From NCBI GenBank assembly GCA_009823395.1, contig CM020501.1, forward strand, positions 18,273,361 through 18,337,360: DNA of 64,000 nt, in the 5' to 3' direction. Positions 1 to 16,422 of the stretch are shown in pieces. The notes below the pieces were generated by a model. The model had not been told where the DNA came from and did no database searches. It saw nothing but the letters and a program-made list of their open reading frames with translations. The stretch comes from Thamnaconus septentrionalis. Taxonomy: Eukaryota > Chordata > Actinopteri > Tetraodontiformes > Monacanthidae. A program made the translations under genes and the position numbers. Positions within the stretch are counted from its first letter, which is position 1. Every line of letters starts with the position of its first letter.

Positions 1-106
1 TTTGCTTTTTCATTGGATTAGGGGCAAGTTTGCTTTTAAAAAAAAAAAAAAGCAATTTATCCAACAGTAATCCGCCGCCAACACTCCCACCTCTCTGCTG
101 TCACAG

Positions 107-2047
107 GCGTGGAAACTGGATCACCCTGAAGTTGAAGAAGCTGATCAAATCCGGCAGCCGTGAGCACGGAGTCGACCAGCTTCACGTGCACGAGCCCTCT
201 GGTCAGGACGGCGGCTCCTTCCTGAGCTCGGACGGCTTGGGGGGCTCGGCAGGCCACGCCCTCTCGCCCCCCCAGCGACACAGCAGTGAGTGTCAACCTC
301 TGTCAGTCGAATCGCAGCGTAGCTCAAGTCCCGCCTTCCATTCATCCAATCACATACCAGGAAGTGAGGTCACCGTCGGCCATGACTCGAACTTCCCGTG
401 TTGCGCGGAATCAACAGCAACGTGTGTCTCCTGCAGGTCCATAAACTCCCCAGAAATGTAAAAAAAATCCTTTCGTGATGTCACAAAGGGCGCTGACGGC
501 TGCCCGCTTGCAACGGCCTTTTTTGAAAGCACATTTCATTAGACACGCAGTCGCAGTTTAAGCCAACAGCAACAAACAGAGGGCTAGATATGCAGTTTTC
601 TGGGGTTTTGGTGGTGAGTAATCAGGGTGGAGCTGCTCCTCCCTGCAGTCCCTGGTGGAAACACCTGAAGGTTTCAGGTTGTGCCTCTGCATGCACAATG
701 TGTGCGAACTCTCCTCAGCCGTCCTGCGTGTCTCCCCTGTTTTTCTCTGTCATTTGTTAATGGCTTTCCACTTTCCCTCCCCTACTTTCCCTTCCTCCCT
801 CCCTCCCTCCCTTCCCGCCTCCCTCTCCTCTCTTGTCCCTCTGATTGCATCCACCTCTCTGTCCCCCCCCTCCCTTTGCCCTCCCCCTCTATGTGGCTTT
901 GTTTGCTGTTACGCAGCCTCTCTGAAAATGTTTCCCCGTATGAGGAACAGGCTGAAAGACAGAGACAAAGTCAAGTCCCTCTTCCGTCGTTCCATGTGTA
1001 AGAAAGACTCTTGTCTTGTCTGTCTCGCCTCCAGTTCCACTGCTAACGGGATCATTCCAAGTCAATCTCTGCTGCTTCTTCTTTTTGGCCATCTAACACG
1101 TGCCTTAGTTGGGTTTGTTCTCATTGTAAGCCAAGGTTGTTTTGGGTTTTTTTTTTTTTTTAGCAGGCTGAATTTAAACTCAACAGTCTCATGCTTGTGT
1201 AACAACAAGTGCTTTTTATCACTCTAAGTATTCCGTGGAGTTGTTTTGCAGATATAAATGTCCTGCAATAATCTTTGTCTCTCCCTTGGAAAGTCCATTC
1301 GTATTTCATTTTCAGATAGCTAAAACATTTCTGGAGAACAGCACCTTTATGATGTCACAAAGTGCTCCAGTAGTTCTCCCAGCCTTGGGAAAACACATTC
1401 CAGCCTGGTGCTGATTGTGTGTATTAGGAAAAACATTACTTTCAGCAGGAACCTAAAATAGAGTATTTTTGCAGGTGGCTGTTGGCAGATAAAACAGGCT
1501 AAATATAGACTGTTAAAAAATTTGGAAATAAAACTTTCGAATTTGACTCAGAGCTATAATTTTTGGGATGGTTAATTGTGCCCGGCTGCTCCTCTAAAAA
1601 AATAATAATCAGAAACTCGCTAAACATCGGGCCCTTTAAACATACTCAGAAGTTTTTCTTTTTCTCCCACAGTGGGTAAATCAATAATAAATGCAAAAGT
1701 CAAATGAACGCTGCATTGCAGGGGGACATTTTTTCTGTAAATAACAACTTTACAGCCACGATTTCATTTCACTGCAAGATCCACCACCCATTGTCTCAGC
1801 GCTCCAACACAAACAACCCCCTTGTTTTCATGACTTCCGATGTCTGCCCCCTCCCTCCATCCCTCCTTCCTCCATCCTCCTTCCCTCCATCCCTCCATCC
1901 CTCATCCGCATCCCACCACTTCCACCACCTCCGTCCAACAACGCAGCCCTGAGCGACCTGGAGCACCCTTCAGCCCCTGCGGAGGAGGAACGGTGGGCGG
2001 CCAGCTCAGAGCAGCTGAAAACATCAGAGGCTGACGGCCTGGAGGAG

Positions 2048-2079
<32 letters not shown>

Positions 2080-3857
2080 CGGCATCAGCAGCGCATCCGC
2101 CTCATCCCCCAGCGCCTCCATCATGTCCATCCTCCACCTTAATCATCCCATCACCCCGTCATCTGGCCACGTCACCGCAACTGACAGCGCTGGCACTGTT
2201 CCAGAGGCTTTAGAGCTTTGGCTGGCAGGTAGATGCATCCATGGGCAACCCCCTTCACCCCCCATCTCCCCATTCTGTCCGACGCCATCGTCAGTAGCTG
2301 GATTCAGTTAACAAAAAAAAAACAACAGCATTCAGTCTGAACTGCTGCCCAGAAGTTTTGGTCATTTCTACCATCTGATTTTTTGTTGTTGTTGTTGTTG
2401 TTGTTTTTCTGTCCTGCAGACAAGGATTCAAACGACAGCGCCATGCCGCCTGGATTTGAGGACAACGATGAGCTGCAAAATCATGGTAAAGCCCCTGCAG
2501 ACCCTCGTCCAGGGGATCCAGCAAGTATCCAGATGTATTACCAGCTCAGGAATTAGACTAAACCCAACAAATTGCAATCGTGACCTTGTTTTTATAATAA
2601 TCCCCCCACCAGTGCTGATCACAGGGGCCAGTGGCTGTTTGAAAAGAGACTGTGTTGCCCTCTGTTGGTCAGCAAGAGTATTACAGCATGGCTCTTTAAA
2701 ACTGTTCCATTCGGTTGTCTCTTTCTTTCCTTCTCTCTCTCTCTGTCTTTCTTTCTTTCTGTCTTTGTTCTTCTCCCCCAGGGCTGGATGGCGTCCAGAG
2801 TCGAGCCCAGAGCGGCAGCAGCGGCGAGTTCAGCCTGAACCTGGAAAACGAGCCGTGGTCAAACGGCAGCAGCCCGGTGCAGCAGCTTCCATCCCGCTGC
2901 TCCTCCTCGTCCTGCCAGCCGCCCAGCGACGCCTCCACCCCGCTGCACGCGCTCAAGCTGCACCAGAGCAAAGACAAGGCTGCCGCCACCACCTCCAACG
3001 CCATCAGTCAGAATGTGAACACACCGAAACAAAACCCAGGGCTCTCTCAGGATTTCTGGCTCACGAGGGGCACAAAGAGCATCCGGCGAGGGTCCAGAGG
3101 GAAGGTGGGGCTGAGCTTGTCCAACTCGGGGGACATGGGCAAAACAAACCCAGGACCTGAAGGGGTGAACTCCGGTTCGAGCTCTGGCAAAGCTGACGGC
3201 GAAGTCACCCGAGCGTCTGTCGTCTCGCCTGTGACGGTGTTGTACGTGCAGGGCAAATCCTCCTCCATGTCTGGCTGCCTCAACTGCTTCTCCACACCGC
3301 TGGCCAAAGAGGGGCGGGGCAAACGTCCCAGATCGCCCAAGAGTCTCCCCCGGGCCAGCAGCGTCATCTCCACAGCGGAGGGATCCTCTCGACGCTCCAG
3401 CGTGAACAGCGACTGCAGAGTTCAGGCCGGGACTGCTGAGCCGACTTCTGGTCCACCTCCAGAAGCGAGCGGCGATCAGGAGAAGACACCCAGTCAGCAG
3501 CAGCCGGAGACAGGCAGCGAGAAGAAGGACGAGAAGGGCGAGCCAGGGTCGACTCCTCCGGTCAAACCTCCCCGAGATCCAGCGGCGGTGGTTCCCTCGG
3601 AGCACCCCAGAGCCCCCGTGCAGGAGTCGCTCTTTGACGCCTCCTTCACGTTCAACTCGGTCTTCTCCAACACCATCTTCAGCGACTCCCGCCTGAAGCC
3701 CACCAGTCTGGAGGCCCTGGGCAGCAGCAACAGGACCTTCCTCTGTCAGGAGAGCCAGGGCTCTGCTCTCGACGCTACGCAGACACTCCTCAGCAATCAA
3801 AGTGCGGAGAAGAACTCAGCCGCGGTGGAGAAGGAGAAGCCTCTCGCACTGACATGA
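107..3857 (+). CDS. 3' part of an unrecognised gene with an acidic, Ser/Pro-rich C-terminal tail
   Basis: Four exons join in one frame: 107-285, 1947-2228, 2420-2485 and 2782-3857 (stop TGA at 3855), all with AG/GT borders. They give about 533 residues of a protein whose beginning lies left of the window. The first exon encodes a short basic stretch (KLKKLIKSG). The second carries a run of about a dozen Glu followed by a Ser-rich segment. The last exon is long and disordered-looking, rich in Ser, Pro, Gly and Lys, with a proline-rich patch (TPPVKPPRDP) that resembles an SH3 ligand and a C-terminal hydrophobic-aromatic patch (ASFTFNSVFSNTIF). I see no enzyme domain. I could not assign a family. 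It sits immediately upstream of mettl26 on the same strand. Exon structure is well supported by phase; identity is unknown. Confidence 0.72.
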
Positions 3858-4262
3858 ATGGAGCTGTTCATTTAGGGGAATATTGTTTGGGGGTTACTGC
3901 AGGACAACGTTTCATCTCACACACGCTGAAGCACACAAATCTAACCTTAACCCTAAAGTGTACATTCTGTACATGCATCTCAAATTGTTTCCACATTAAA
4001 TTATTTGTATTACAGGAATATTGTGTTTCAAAACTGTTCCTCTTTGTGCACAAAATCCAATCAAATCCAGATTATATATATATTGCAAATAATGGTAATG
4101 TTAGTCCCTGTTTCCTAATGTCCCACTTGATCTCACATCTTTATGTCAGGGTGAAATCATGAAACCAGTAGATGCTCCATAGTACAGTTATGCAATGCCT
4201 CCTGACAAGTGGACCTGATCTTTATGTAAATATAAATGCTTATTATTATTAAATAAAAACAC
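3858..4262 (+). other. Probable 3' UTR of the upstream unrecognised gene
   Basis: AT-rich sequence after the stop at 3857, with AATAAA at 4252-4257 as the likely polyadenylation signal. From there to the mettl26 promoter (about 4970) I see no further gene. Confidence 0.5.
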
Positions 4263-4969
4263 AATAGTCATTTATTTTAGTGACTTAAAACACATATATT
4301 TGATACCCAATTCTATGCCATAGCCAACATAACCATTGATGTATTCTTCTGCCCATTGATTTTTTTTTTTATTTTAAATGTGATTCTTGTGATGTTTTGC
4401 TTTACATGTTTTTGGCCTGTTTACATTTTGCCCAATGACAATCCTGTGTTTGTGTTCACCAAAAACTTGTTTGTGCACCCAGAAATTGCAGAAAGTTATT
4501 TGTTAAATTATTGAAACGACTGTCACAAATCCGGCTCGCAACGGGAAAGGGAAAGCAACACAATATTTGGTGGAATGGATTAAGGTTTTGCATGTGTATT
4601 TCTTTAGTGAGACAGAGTGAGAGATGGGATAGAAAAGGGACACTGGGTGCAGTCATAGCAAATAAAACAAAAGAGGTCTCTGAAACTAAATGTCTCCGTT
4701 TTAAAAGCTTACTATTTGGCACAATTCTGAGAGACACGTAAATCTGTCGTGAACACACTAAACTTCACAGTCGCAGATTCACACAGCTTGGGAGAGGTGT
4801 CTGTTGTCTTAAATAACAACGTCATTGTTGTAATTGCTGTCATTTAAATCTGGTAATGTGCGACTGAAAAATGTGACAAATTGTTTGACGCGAACGGGCC
4901 TCCTGTTTTCCTCAGAATAATAAAAGACAAATCCATCCACAAACATCAAGTGCGCTGTCTCATTCGGGG

Positions 4970-7394
<2,425 letters not shown>

Positions 7395-7805
7395 AGGGTC
7401 CTGTTCAGCAGGAGGGACGAGATGCCTTAACTTACACTTGATCGGACTTTAGAAGAAACTGTTTACCCCAGAGTATTAAGTATTCTCATCTATTAAGCTG
7501 TTTATTCCTCTTGTTTTACTGAATAAAAGCAGTAAGGCTCATATATATTGTATGTGTGCACTCAGTACCTCTGTAGCAACATAACGTTTTTATTTCTATG
7601 ATTTAGAGCCTTCAGGATTCATGGACTCGTAAATCGATGGTAGCTCAAGTGCTTTTGCCCTGGAAGAGCATTAGACAACAACATGGTCTGCATTAGATTT
7701 GTGAACCTGGCAGAAAACAAAATATCAAGAACACATAAAAACACAACTGACTGGGGCAGGAACCAACATAACTGTAACAATAAAATAATATGGATACAAT
7801 GCACT

Positions 7806-7936
7806 GTCTGCGATGAACTGGCGACTTGTCCAGGGTGTCACCCTGCCTTCGCCCTAAGACAGCTGGGATAGGCTCCAGCAGACCCCCGTGACCCTGAATT
7901 GGAATAAGCGGGTATAGAAGATGAATGAATGAACAA
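7806..7936 (+). repeat. 5'-truncated SINE-tail copy
   Basis: This stretch matches the last ~120 bp of the fuller element at 38045-38405: the shared core runs from GATGAACTGGCGACTTGTCC through CCCCCGTGACCCTGA and ends in a (GAAT)n-like tail. Loss of the 5' part is usual for retrotransposed elements. It lies between the mettl26 poly(A) signal and the wfikkn1 3' end. Confidence 0.8.
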
Positions 7937-8220
7937 TGCACTGCGCATGTCAACATCTGGAAGATCTGGTCTGAACCTAGCAGACGTACTAACTGAACTG
8001 GAGACCCTGGCAAGTTTAAGCAGGAAGCTGTAAACAGAAAGCTTTTAATGTGTTTTTGTCCTGGAGATGATTAGTCATGTGAGCACCACTGGAGTCCTGG
8101 ATGAAATAGTCTATCCTGAAAACAGGACTCTTGCAGTGCTTCAAACACTTTCGATCACCTCAGTTCATAATTTTCTTTGAATGATGAGCTTTTGTGGTCC
8201 CAGTTTACACACTTTTTTCA

Positions 8221-9845
8221 TTATTTCGACTGGCAGGCCTTTTTATTGAGTACATCCCGCAGCCTCCTGAGCCGGCGCTCCGTGATGGCTCTGACGTAGC
8301 TCTCGGCCTGTATGATGGCTATGCCGTCCTGCACCACGCCCATCACCAGCAGCGGGTTCTCCTCGGCAGTGATGTTGGGACAGGGGCAGCTCCAGTCTAT
8401 CTTTGCGATGGTCACCTCAAGGTGCTTGGTGTTGAAGAAGGTCAGGCCCATCTTCTCGTCCCTCAGGACCTCCTCCAGGCTGAAGCGGGCCAGACCGGAG
8501 TCCAGGTCCTCCACCAGCTCCGTCAGCCGGCCCACGATAGCAAAGTCGCTGCGGCAGAGGCTGGGTACCATCTTCCCCTTGGCCCGGCAGCTCCTGCACG
8601 GTTTCCTCTTGGGCTGCGGGCAGTTGGCCTCGCACTCCTTCTTGCTGCGGAAGCTGTTGGCGTTGCCGCGGCAGCCGCCGTAGGCAAAGGCCTGGCACTG
8701 GCGGGTGGCCGAGTTCCAGGCCCAGCGCGGCTCCCAGGCCTTGCAGGGGCCCTGGACGGCGGGCAGCAAGCACACGCCCGCGCCCTCCCGCTGGCACGAG
8801 GCCCGGCACTCTTCGAAGGTCTCGAAGCGGTTGCGGCTGTCGTCGCAGCCGCCGTTGCTGAAGGCCACGCAGGAGCCCAACCGCCCGTCGTAGTGCCAGT
8901 CCACATGGCGCTCGCCACTGCACACCCGTCGGTCCACCTCGGCCAGGCAATCGGCGGGCGAGAAGGGCCGGCCCATGGGCATCTCCGGGTCCTCGGAGAA
9001 GTCGTCCTCGGCGGTGCGGCGGATGACCGAGAGCGGGTAGTCCGCCTGCAGGACGCCGGCGGAGTTGCGGGCCACGCAGGTGTAGACGCCCGTGTCCCAC
9101 ACCTGGGCGTTGTAGATGACCAGCTGGCCGATGTTGGTGACGACCACATTGCCGTACATCTGGTCGGGCCGCATCACCAGGCGCTGGCGCCGCTCGCCCT
9201 GCTTCTCCCAGGTGACGTCGGGGCGGGGGACGCCCGCCACGTCGCAGTGGAAGCTGACCGTGCCGCCCACGTAGACGGACTGGTGCCGCGGGTTGGAGTA
9301 GAGCGTCGGCGGTGCAGGTTCCTGCTGGGCGGAGGCCGTGGGGCTGGGGTCGGCCGTGGTGCCCCGGGGCTGCGGGCTGGTGTGCGGCCCGGCCAGGTAG
9401 AAGCGGCAGGCGACCACGGTGAGCGTGGCGCCCCGCGTGCACGCCTCGGCATCCATGTAGCAGCGGTTGAAGTAGGTGAGGCCGTCAGAGGCGCACGTGA
9501 AGTTGGGCTCCTTCTCGCAGCGGTCCTGGCACTTGCAGATGGGCTGGCCGTCCCAGATGTCGCACACCGCCCCCTGCTGGCTGCAGATGAAGCCCTCGCA
9601 GGTGGCGACGGAGGTGCCGCCGGCGCTCTGGTCGCCGCCGCCGCCCTCTCCGTGCGGCTGCGCGGGGGTGCCGTCGGAGAAGCGCGCGGCCACGCAGCTG
9701 TTGAGGCCACACACGTTGGTGCAGCACTTCTCGAAGTCGGCGCAGTCCTGTGAGGGCGCAAAACAGCAGCTTTAAGTCCAGCGGAAAAAAAGAAGCTCAC
9801 AATTTATCAGGTGCGGAGCGGAACTACAAACCACACACACACACA

Positions 9846-9887
<42 letters not shown>

Positions 9888-10103
9888 CTCACACACACAC
9901 ACACACACACCCACCTCGTCGACGTTGCACTCCCTCTCGCAGGTGCTTTGGGCATCCACCCACAGGTTGGAATTGAGCTTATTGGGGCAAAATCCTTCGT
10001 GTTTGACTCTGGTCGTGGCCGCAGTCGTGCACAAGGAGAGTCGGAGCCGATGGCAGATCACGAGCGCGAGCAAATACGCGCGTACCCGGCGACTTTGGCG
10101 CAT
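8221..10103 (-). CDS. wfikkn1: WFIKKN1, secreted multi-domain protease-inhibitor-like antagonist of GDF8/GDF11
   Basis: Two coding exons on the minus strand, 9915-10103 and 8221-9747, join in phase (GAG|GAC) to give about 571 residues (human about 548). The domains in order are a signal peptide (1 to about 25), a WAP four-disulfide core (to about 81), a follistatin/Kazal module (about 113-177), an Ig domain (about 215-300 with the DTGVYTC motif), two Kunitz domains (about 330-381 and 389-439, each with six Cys) and an NTR/netrin domain (about 447-571). This architecture is unique to WFIKKN1 and WFIKKN2, which bind myostatin and GDF11 outside the cell. The neighbourhood (mettl26, rab40c) points to WFIKKN1. 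The second exon is very GC-rich, so long antisense ORFs overlie it. The ATG at 10103 gives the best signal peptide; an upstream in-frame ATG at 10166 would add a charged leader. Confidence 0.95.
9829..9912 (+). repeat. (CA)n-(CT)n-(CA)n compound microsatellite
   Basis: A compound dinucleotide tract that fills most of the single coding-region intron of wfikkn1 and abuts its splice donor at 9914. Confidence 0.95.
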
Positions 10104-11590
10104 CGTGCCAACTTTTCCCTCTCCCGTAATTTTTTTTTCTTTCGCCTCCCGACATCTAATCTCCAAACGCCGCGGAGACGTTTGAAGCTCTCAGGCGCGT
10201 TCGCACGAGTCGTCCGCCGAGAGAATCCATCTCTCATTTAAGATGTTGACATCCTGGGTGACAGTCCGCTGACTTCTCATTCAAAACTCTCCTCTACGCG
10301 TAAAGGGGGGTCTCGGAAGTGTCCAAAGACTAGGATGAAGCTACAATGAGAGAGGGAGTTTATATTAAAAAAACAACAACAACAACAAAAACAACAACAA
10401 CAAACACAAAACAGCCCGGCGTGGAAACGCTTGGCTCTTGCAGTCCAGGTTTTAAAATAAAAAATAAATAAATAAATAAAAATACAACACACTCACACAC
10501 ACAGAGGGACACAGCCGGACGCGTTCAGGGTGACGGCTCCACGGAGAAAGCCGCACAAAGAGGGTGAGCGAGGGACGTAGTGCGAGTGGAAGCCCCCTCC
10601 CCCTGACCGCCCCCGGCCTCGGCCAGTGTCGCAAACTCTTCTATGAAGCGACACATTGCGCCAGGCAACTGGACAAACATCGTAAAGAAAAGAACATCAA
10701 AAGAACAACAAGCTGTCGCAACAGGAGCGTGCGCGCACGGAGCCACCACACATTCCGGTGAGAAAAGAAAAAAACAAAAACAAAACAAAACTGGGCCTTA
10801 AACGCGCCCAGACAGAATTTATAGAGGTGTCCTTCACGAAGGAACTGTTCCTCTCAAACCGTTGGATCTCCTTTAAGAAAAAGGGAGCAGGTTTGACGAA
10901 CATTACGTATTTTTTCTGCTTTTACACAGAAAAAAATGTGATTTTTTTTTGTTGTTTTGTTTTGTTACTCCGCGACGCTAGTGTTTGTGAGCGGAAGCTC
11001 GTGAAAGGAGAAAAAAAAAACAACAGCGTCCTCCTGGTCTAGACGTCTGTGCGTTTACACGCGACTCGGAACGCGTAAAGTCTCCCCTCCCCCTCCCGCT
11101 CCCCCACACTCCCCTCTCCTCTCGCCTCATCTTTGTCCCGGGCTGCGGCTCCGAGGCGATGAGAAGCCGCAGCCCTCGTCCTTTCACTGGCGGCGACCCC
11201 CAGCAACCTTTGGCTGACTTTTGACCGCGCGGCATTCATGCGCTGCAGCGTCGTGCCGGTTTATCCAAAACCGGAGAATGCCGAGAGAGCGAGAGGGTAG
11301 GGGGGGGCATAATCAATTCAGCAGCAGCACCACCCCCTCCGCCTCCAGCCCCCCAGCCGCCGGGGTTTTATTGCACTCAGACCCGCAGCCTCGGACCGGA
11401 CAAAGGGGGGATGAAAATATTCCCACAGTTATTTTAAAGGTCTCACACAATAGGCATTTTTTTGGAGGGGGGGGTGATGCTCTTCATTTTTCATCCAGGA
11501 TTCAGATTTCACGACTTGTTTCACTCACTTAAATCTCCACAACGCAGAGCATATTCAGCATATTTAGCTCTGGGCTAAGGTCTCTGACGA
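10104..11590 (-). other. Upstream region of wfikkn1, no gene seen
   Basis: GC-rich patches with CpGs alternate with A-runs and AAC repeats near 10370-10400. This probably holds the wfikkn1 5' UTR and promoter, but no clear start site could be fixed. No coding exon with splice borders was recognised on either strand. Confidence 0.4.
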
Positions 11591-11591
11591 G

Positions 11592-11618
11592 TGCCCTTTG
11601 TGACATCACAAAGGGTGC
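11592..11618. repeat. Dispersed palindrome copy (CTTTGTGACATCACAAAG)
   Basis: A near-perfect inverted repeat centred on TGACATCA with flanking CCC/GGG. It belongs to a family also present near 471, 1341, 6125, 18785, 23486, 28416, 36511, 43622 and 47708. All copies are in non-coding DNA. Confidence 0.75.
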
Positions 11619-12052
11619 TCGCGTCCCAGAAGTTTGTCATAGCGCAACTTTTGTGAAAAGTGGAGCGAGCACAACTAGAAAAAAGGAAGGACTTATATAT
11701 AAGTACATACAAAGGACAATAATTACAAGGACAGGTCGCTCAAGATTCGGAAAAAAAGACAAAACTTATTGACCCTTCTACACACATACAGTCATCAAAC
11801 ACAGGAGTGAAGCAAGGTGTCTCAGTGCTGCTCGTACTCATGCCCCAAAGACTCAGCAGGCTGATGTTATCTGCTGAAGGCTGCTCCTGCAAGTTTGTTT
11901 ACATGCAACCACAGCTTGCTGTGTATTGTCGTAGACTCACAAGGGCTACCCTGAACGCAGCCCCGGGCTGTGAGGCGACAATGAGTGTTATGGCTACAAA
12001 CGTGGTGTCAACGTCACAGTTGTGAGACGAACCGGATTAACGGGTCTCTCTT

Positions 12053-12092
<40 letters not shown>

Positions 12093-12332
12093 CTCTAGGC
12101 TACAATTCTTAACCTATATGTGCAACTCCAAAAAATCTTAGCAGAGCCTCCATCGGAATATAGAGGTGAGTAACAAAAAAGGTGAAATTTCAATTTCACT
12201 TGATCCTCCACCTAAGTAAATTTATTTTATGGCACTTTCCCACTGAAATTAGCGGATCAACGCAGTTTAAAAATAGTAATACTAATAATAATACTAAGAA
12301 GAAGAAGAAGAAGAAATAAAAATTCGGCATTT

Positions 12333-12653
12333 GGCCCCTTTCCCACTAAGTAAAACCAGTGGGGTCTGACCCCAATCCAGTCTCAGATGCAAACGTCTTT
12401 GTTTCGGTACGTCATATACGCCACAACTGGCGCGATATAATGACGTAGCGCCCGTAACGCTCAACTTCATCACGTAAATTAGCGCGTTGATGCGGGTCTG
12501 GCTTTCCCCACTGCAAGCCGATCGGAGCTGAGCCGACTTTAGCCCAGGTCGCTTGCCGGGTTGTTTGACGCGAGTCGGTGAGCCTTTCCCACTGCAACCA
12601 AATGCCGATTGTTAGTGGGTTTAAATGGGTTTTTTGGCCAGTGGGAAAGGAGC
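12333..12653. mobile_element. MITE-like element with inverted ends
   Basis: The left end (GGCCCCTTTCCCACT) and right end (AGTGGGAAAGGAGC) are inverted copies of each other, about 320 bp apart, with no ORF between them. The motif TTTCCCACTG recurs inside (near 12509 and 12587) and once outside to the left (near 12236). No convincing target-site duplication was found, so the exact borders are uncertain. It lies between wfikkn1 and rab40c. Confidence 0.55.
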
Positions 12654-12768
12654 TTCACATATAGAAGTGGACACAACCATGAAGTTCTTTAGTCTTTTAT
12701 TTTAATGGTTGACTGAACGAATACAAATTATAATAATTTATATCCTCACCTTGAGACAAAGTCCTGGT

Positions 12769-14492
<1,724 letters not shown>

Positions 14493-16422
14493 CTACGAGA
14501 TCTTACAGTTCCCCTTGGAGGAGGTGGACGAGTTCTTCGGGGGACTCTGAGGAGGCCTGAAGGACTTGGAGCGTTTGAGGCTGTTGGCCTTGCTGCTGCC
14601 GCCGCCGCCGCTCCCGCCCGAGGCGGCGCTGTTGGCCACCGAGTAGGAGCGCCCGTGCATCATGACGGCGTTCATGCCGTTGGCCATGGAGAAGGACTTG
14701 AGGTGCGACTTGATGGCCACGGGGAGCGGCAGCTTGTCGATGAGGTGCACCGGCGTGCAGGAGACGATGGAGCGGCAGCAGAGGTCCTGGAGGCTGAAGA
14801 CTGGAAAAGGAAACGAGGGTGCAGATGTCAAGTGGAAGCTGAGCCGAGGCAATACATTCAAAATGTCATTAGGGGACAATTGCAAAATGGCTGGGGCTAC
14901 ATAGGAACGATGTTTTGCATGTTTAGAGGGGTATTTTGTCTTCTCATGGTTAAGACTCAGGTAATTAAACAATGCATTTCCAAGCTATGCCATCTTTGCA
15001 AGCTCTCCGGCAATTAGGTTGAATTTGCATGAATTTATTCATCTAACAGGAAGAACAATAGTGGCCAAACTTTAGCAATTATTCAAAGGTGATTCAGCCA
15101 CTCTGCAACAGAAGTGTTCCAGTGAAGTCTCACAAATTAGAATCAAAAACACCTTAACTGTTTTGGCTTAAAGTGTCAAACATTATAAAGTCAAACGCAA
15201 GAGGAAAGTGTTTCTTAATGAGTCAGCCAATATAATAGAAGCTCGTTGACATTTCCCTCGTTGCTCATTGACCTTTCAATAAACATTTTTTTTTTACTTT
15301 TCTAGGGTAATTTGTCAGAAGCAGCAATCATGTCATTAAACATCTATTCCTGATGTGTTGCACCTTGTCTACATTAAACAACCAAGGCAAGTCCAGAAAG
15401 GCACTGATCAGCTCACCCCTGTTTGGCCTCCAGAACTTCTCCATTCCGTGTCTCATCAGCACGATGCGTGAAAGTTCGTGAAGGACTCGATGACGTTGAA
15501 GTTGCACAACGGGCTGACCTCAAAGAAAGTCATGCTGTTCTTCTCCGCGTAAGCCCTCGCCTGCTCCGTCGGCACCTGACGCTTGAAGGCGAGATGAAGC
15601 CGATTTCCCACCAAAATCCTGGGTACGCCTGGGGCATGCTGCCAGGAACAAGGGTGACAGGCTTAATGTCAAACGTGAAATTATCGGCTGTTCTATTCAT
15701 AAAGCACGTAAACAAACAAGTGACACAGAATACAGCCAATTCCTATGCATTTGCTGCTTTTTTTTTCCTAGTAAGCAGGAATTACCTCATCAATTTCCGT
15801 ATCCATCGGTCAATGCCGTCAAAGGACCAGCCATTAGTGATGTCATACACCAGAAGAATACCCTTGAGAAAATAAACAACAAGCAAAATAAATGTTGCCG
15901 AACCTGAACAGCGACAAAAAAGGAAGGGAGAGGTTTCCTGAGAGATCTTACTTGTGCCCCACGAGAGTATGACCTGAAGATGGTGCAGAATCTTCCTTGG
16001 CCCGAGGTATCCCTGTTAGAAAATAGGACATGCACGACTTGACAAATATGTTCGTTGCGTGCGTTTGTGACAGCAGCCATGCCAGAATAACAACAGCACA
16101 CTCACCACAACTCTAACTTGACTCTCCTCCCGTCCAGTAGAATGGTAGTCGTCTTGTAATCAATCCCTGAGACACACCAAACATGTCAGACTCGTGTTCA
16201 GTTGTTTTGGGTTCCTGATTCGGGAATATAACAAAACAAACAAACAAAAAAAGAACAGAGACACTCACCACTGCTGTAGGCATAGGGAGACTCCACCGAT
16301 CCGTCCTGCAAACTGTCCAGGATTTCTCCCTTGCCGACGTCGCTGTCCCCCACCAACAGAAATTTCAAGAGATAATCGTAACTCTTGACAGGACTGCTCT
16401 GGGTCTCCATCATCCCACGCAT
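14493..16422 (-). CDS. rab40c: RAB40C, Rab-like GTPase with a SOCS box (Cullin5 ubiquitin-ligase substrate receptor)
   Basis: Six coding exons on the minus strand: 16269-16422, 16106-16166, 15952-16012, 15786-15862, 15417-15638 and 14493-14800. The spliced protein has the Rab40 P-loop (GDSDVGKGE), the effector segment, [20 protein letters not shown], and a SOCS box (about [21 protein letters not shown]) that recruits Elongin B/C and Cullin5. It ends in a Ser/Gly-rich tail and a prenylation-type CKIS. About 294 residues are expected (human 281); an extra Gly-rich run explains part of the difference. As written, two exons each lack one base relative to the conserved frame (near 15797 and near 15477), which breaks the reading frame twice. 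Everything around the breaks is conserved. The start may be at 16422 (MRGMMETQ) or at the inner Met 16410 or 16413. Confidence 0.9.

Noticed and set aside
2859..3800. 313-codon open frame on the minus strand
   Set aside because: Antisense shadow of the last exon of the upstream gene; it has no motif or splice context.
8194..9753. 519-codon open frame on the plus strand
   Set aside because: It is antisense to the GC-rich second exon of wfikkn1, whose domains are unmistakable. GC-rich coding DNA often leaves long open antisense frames.
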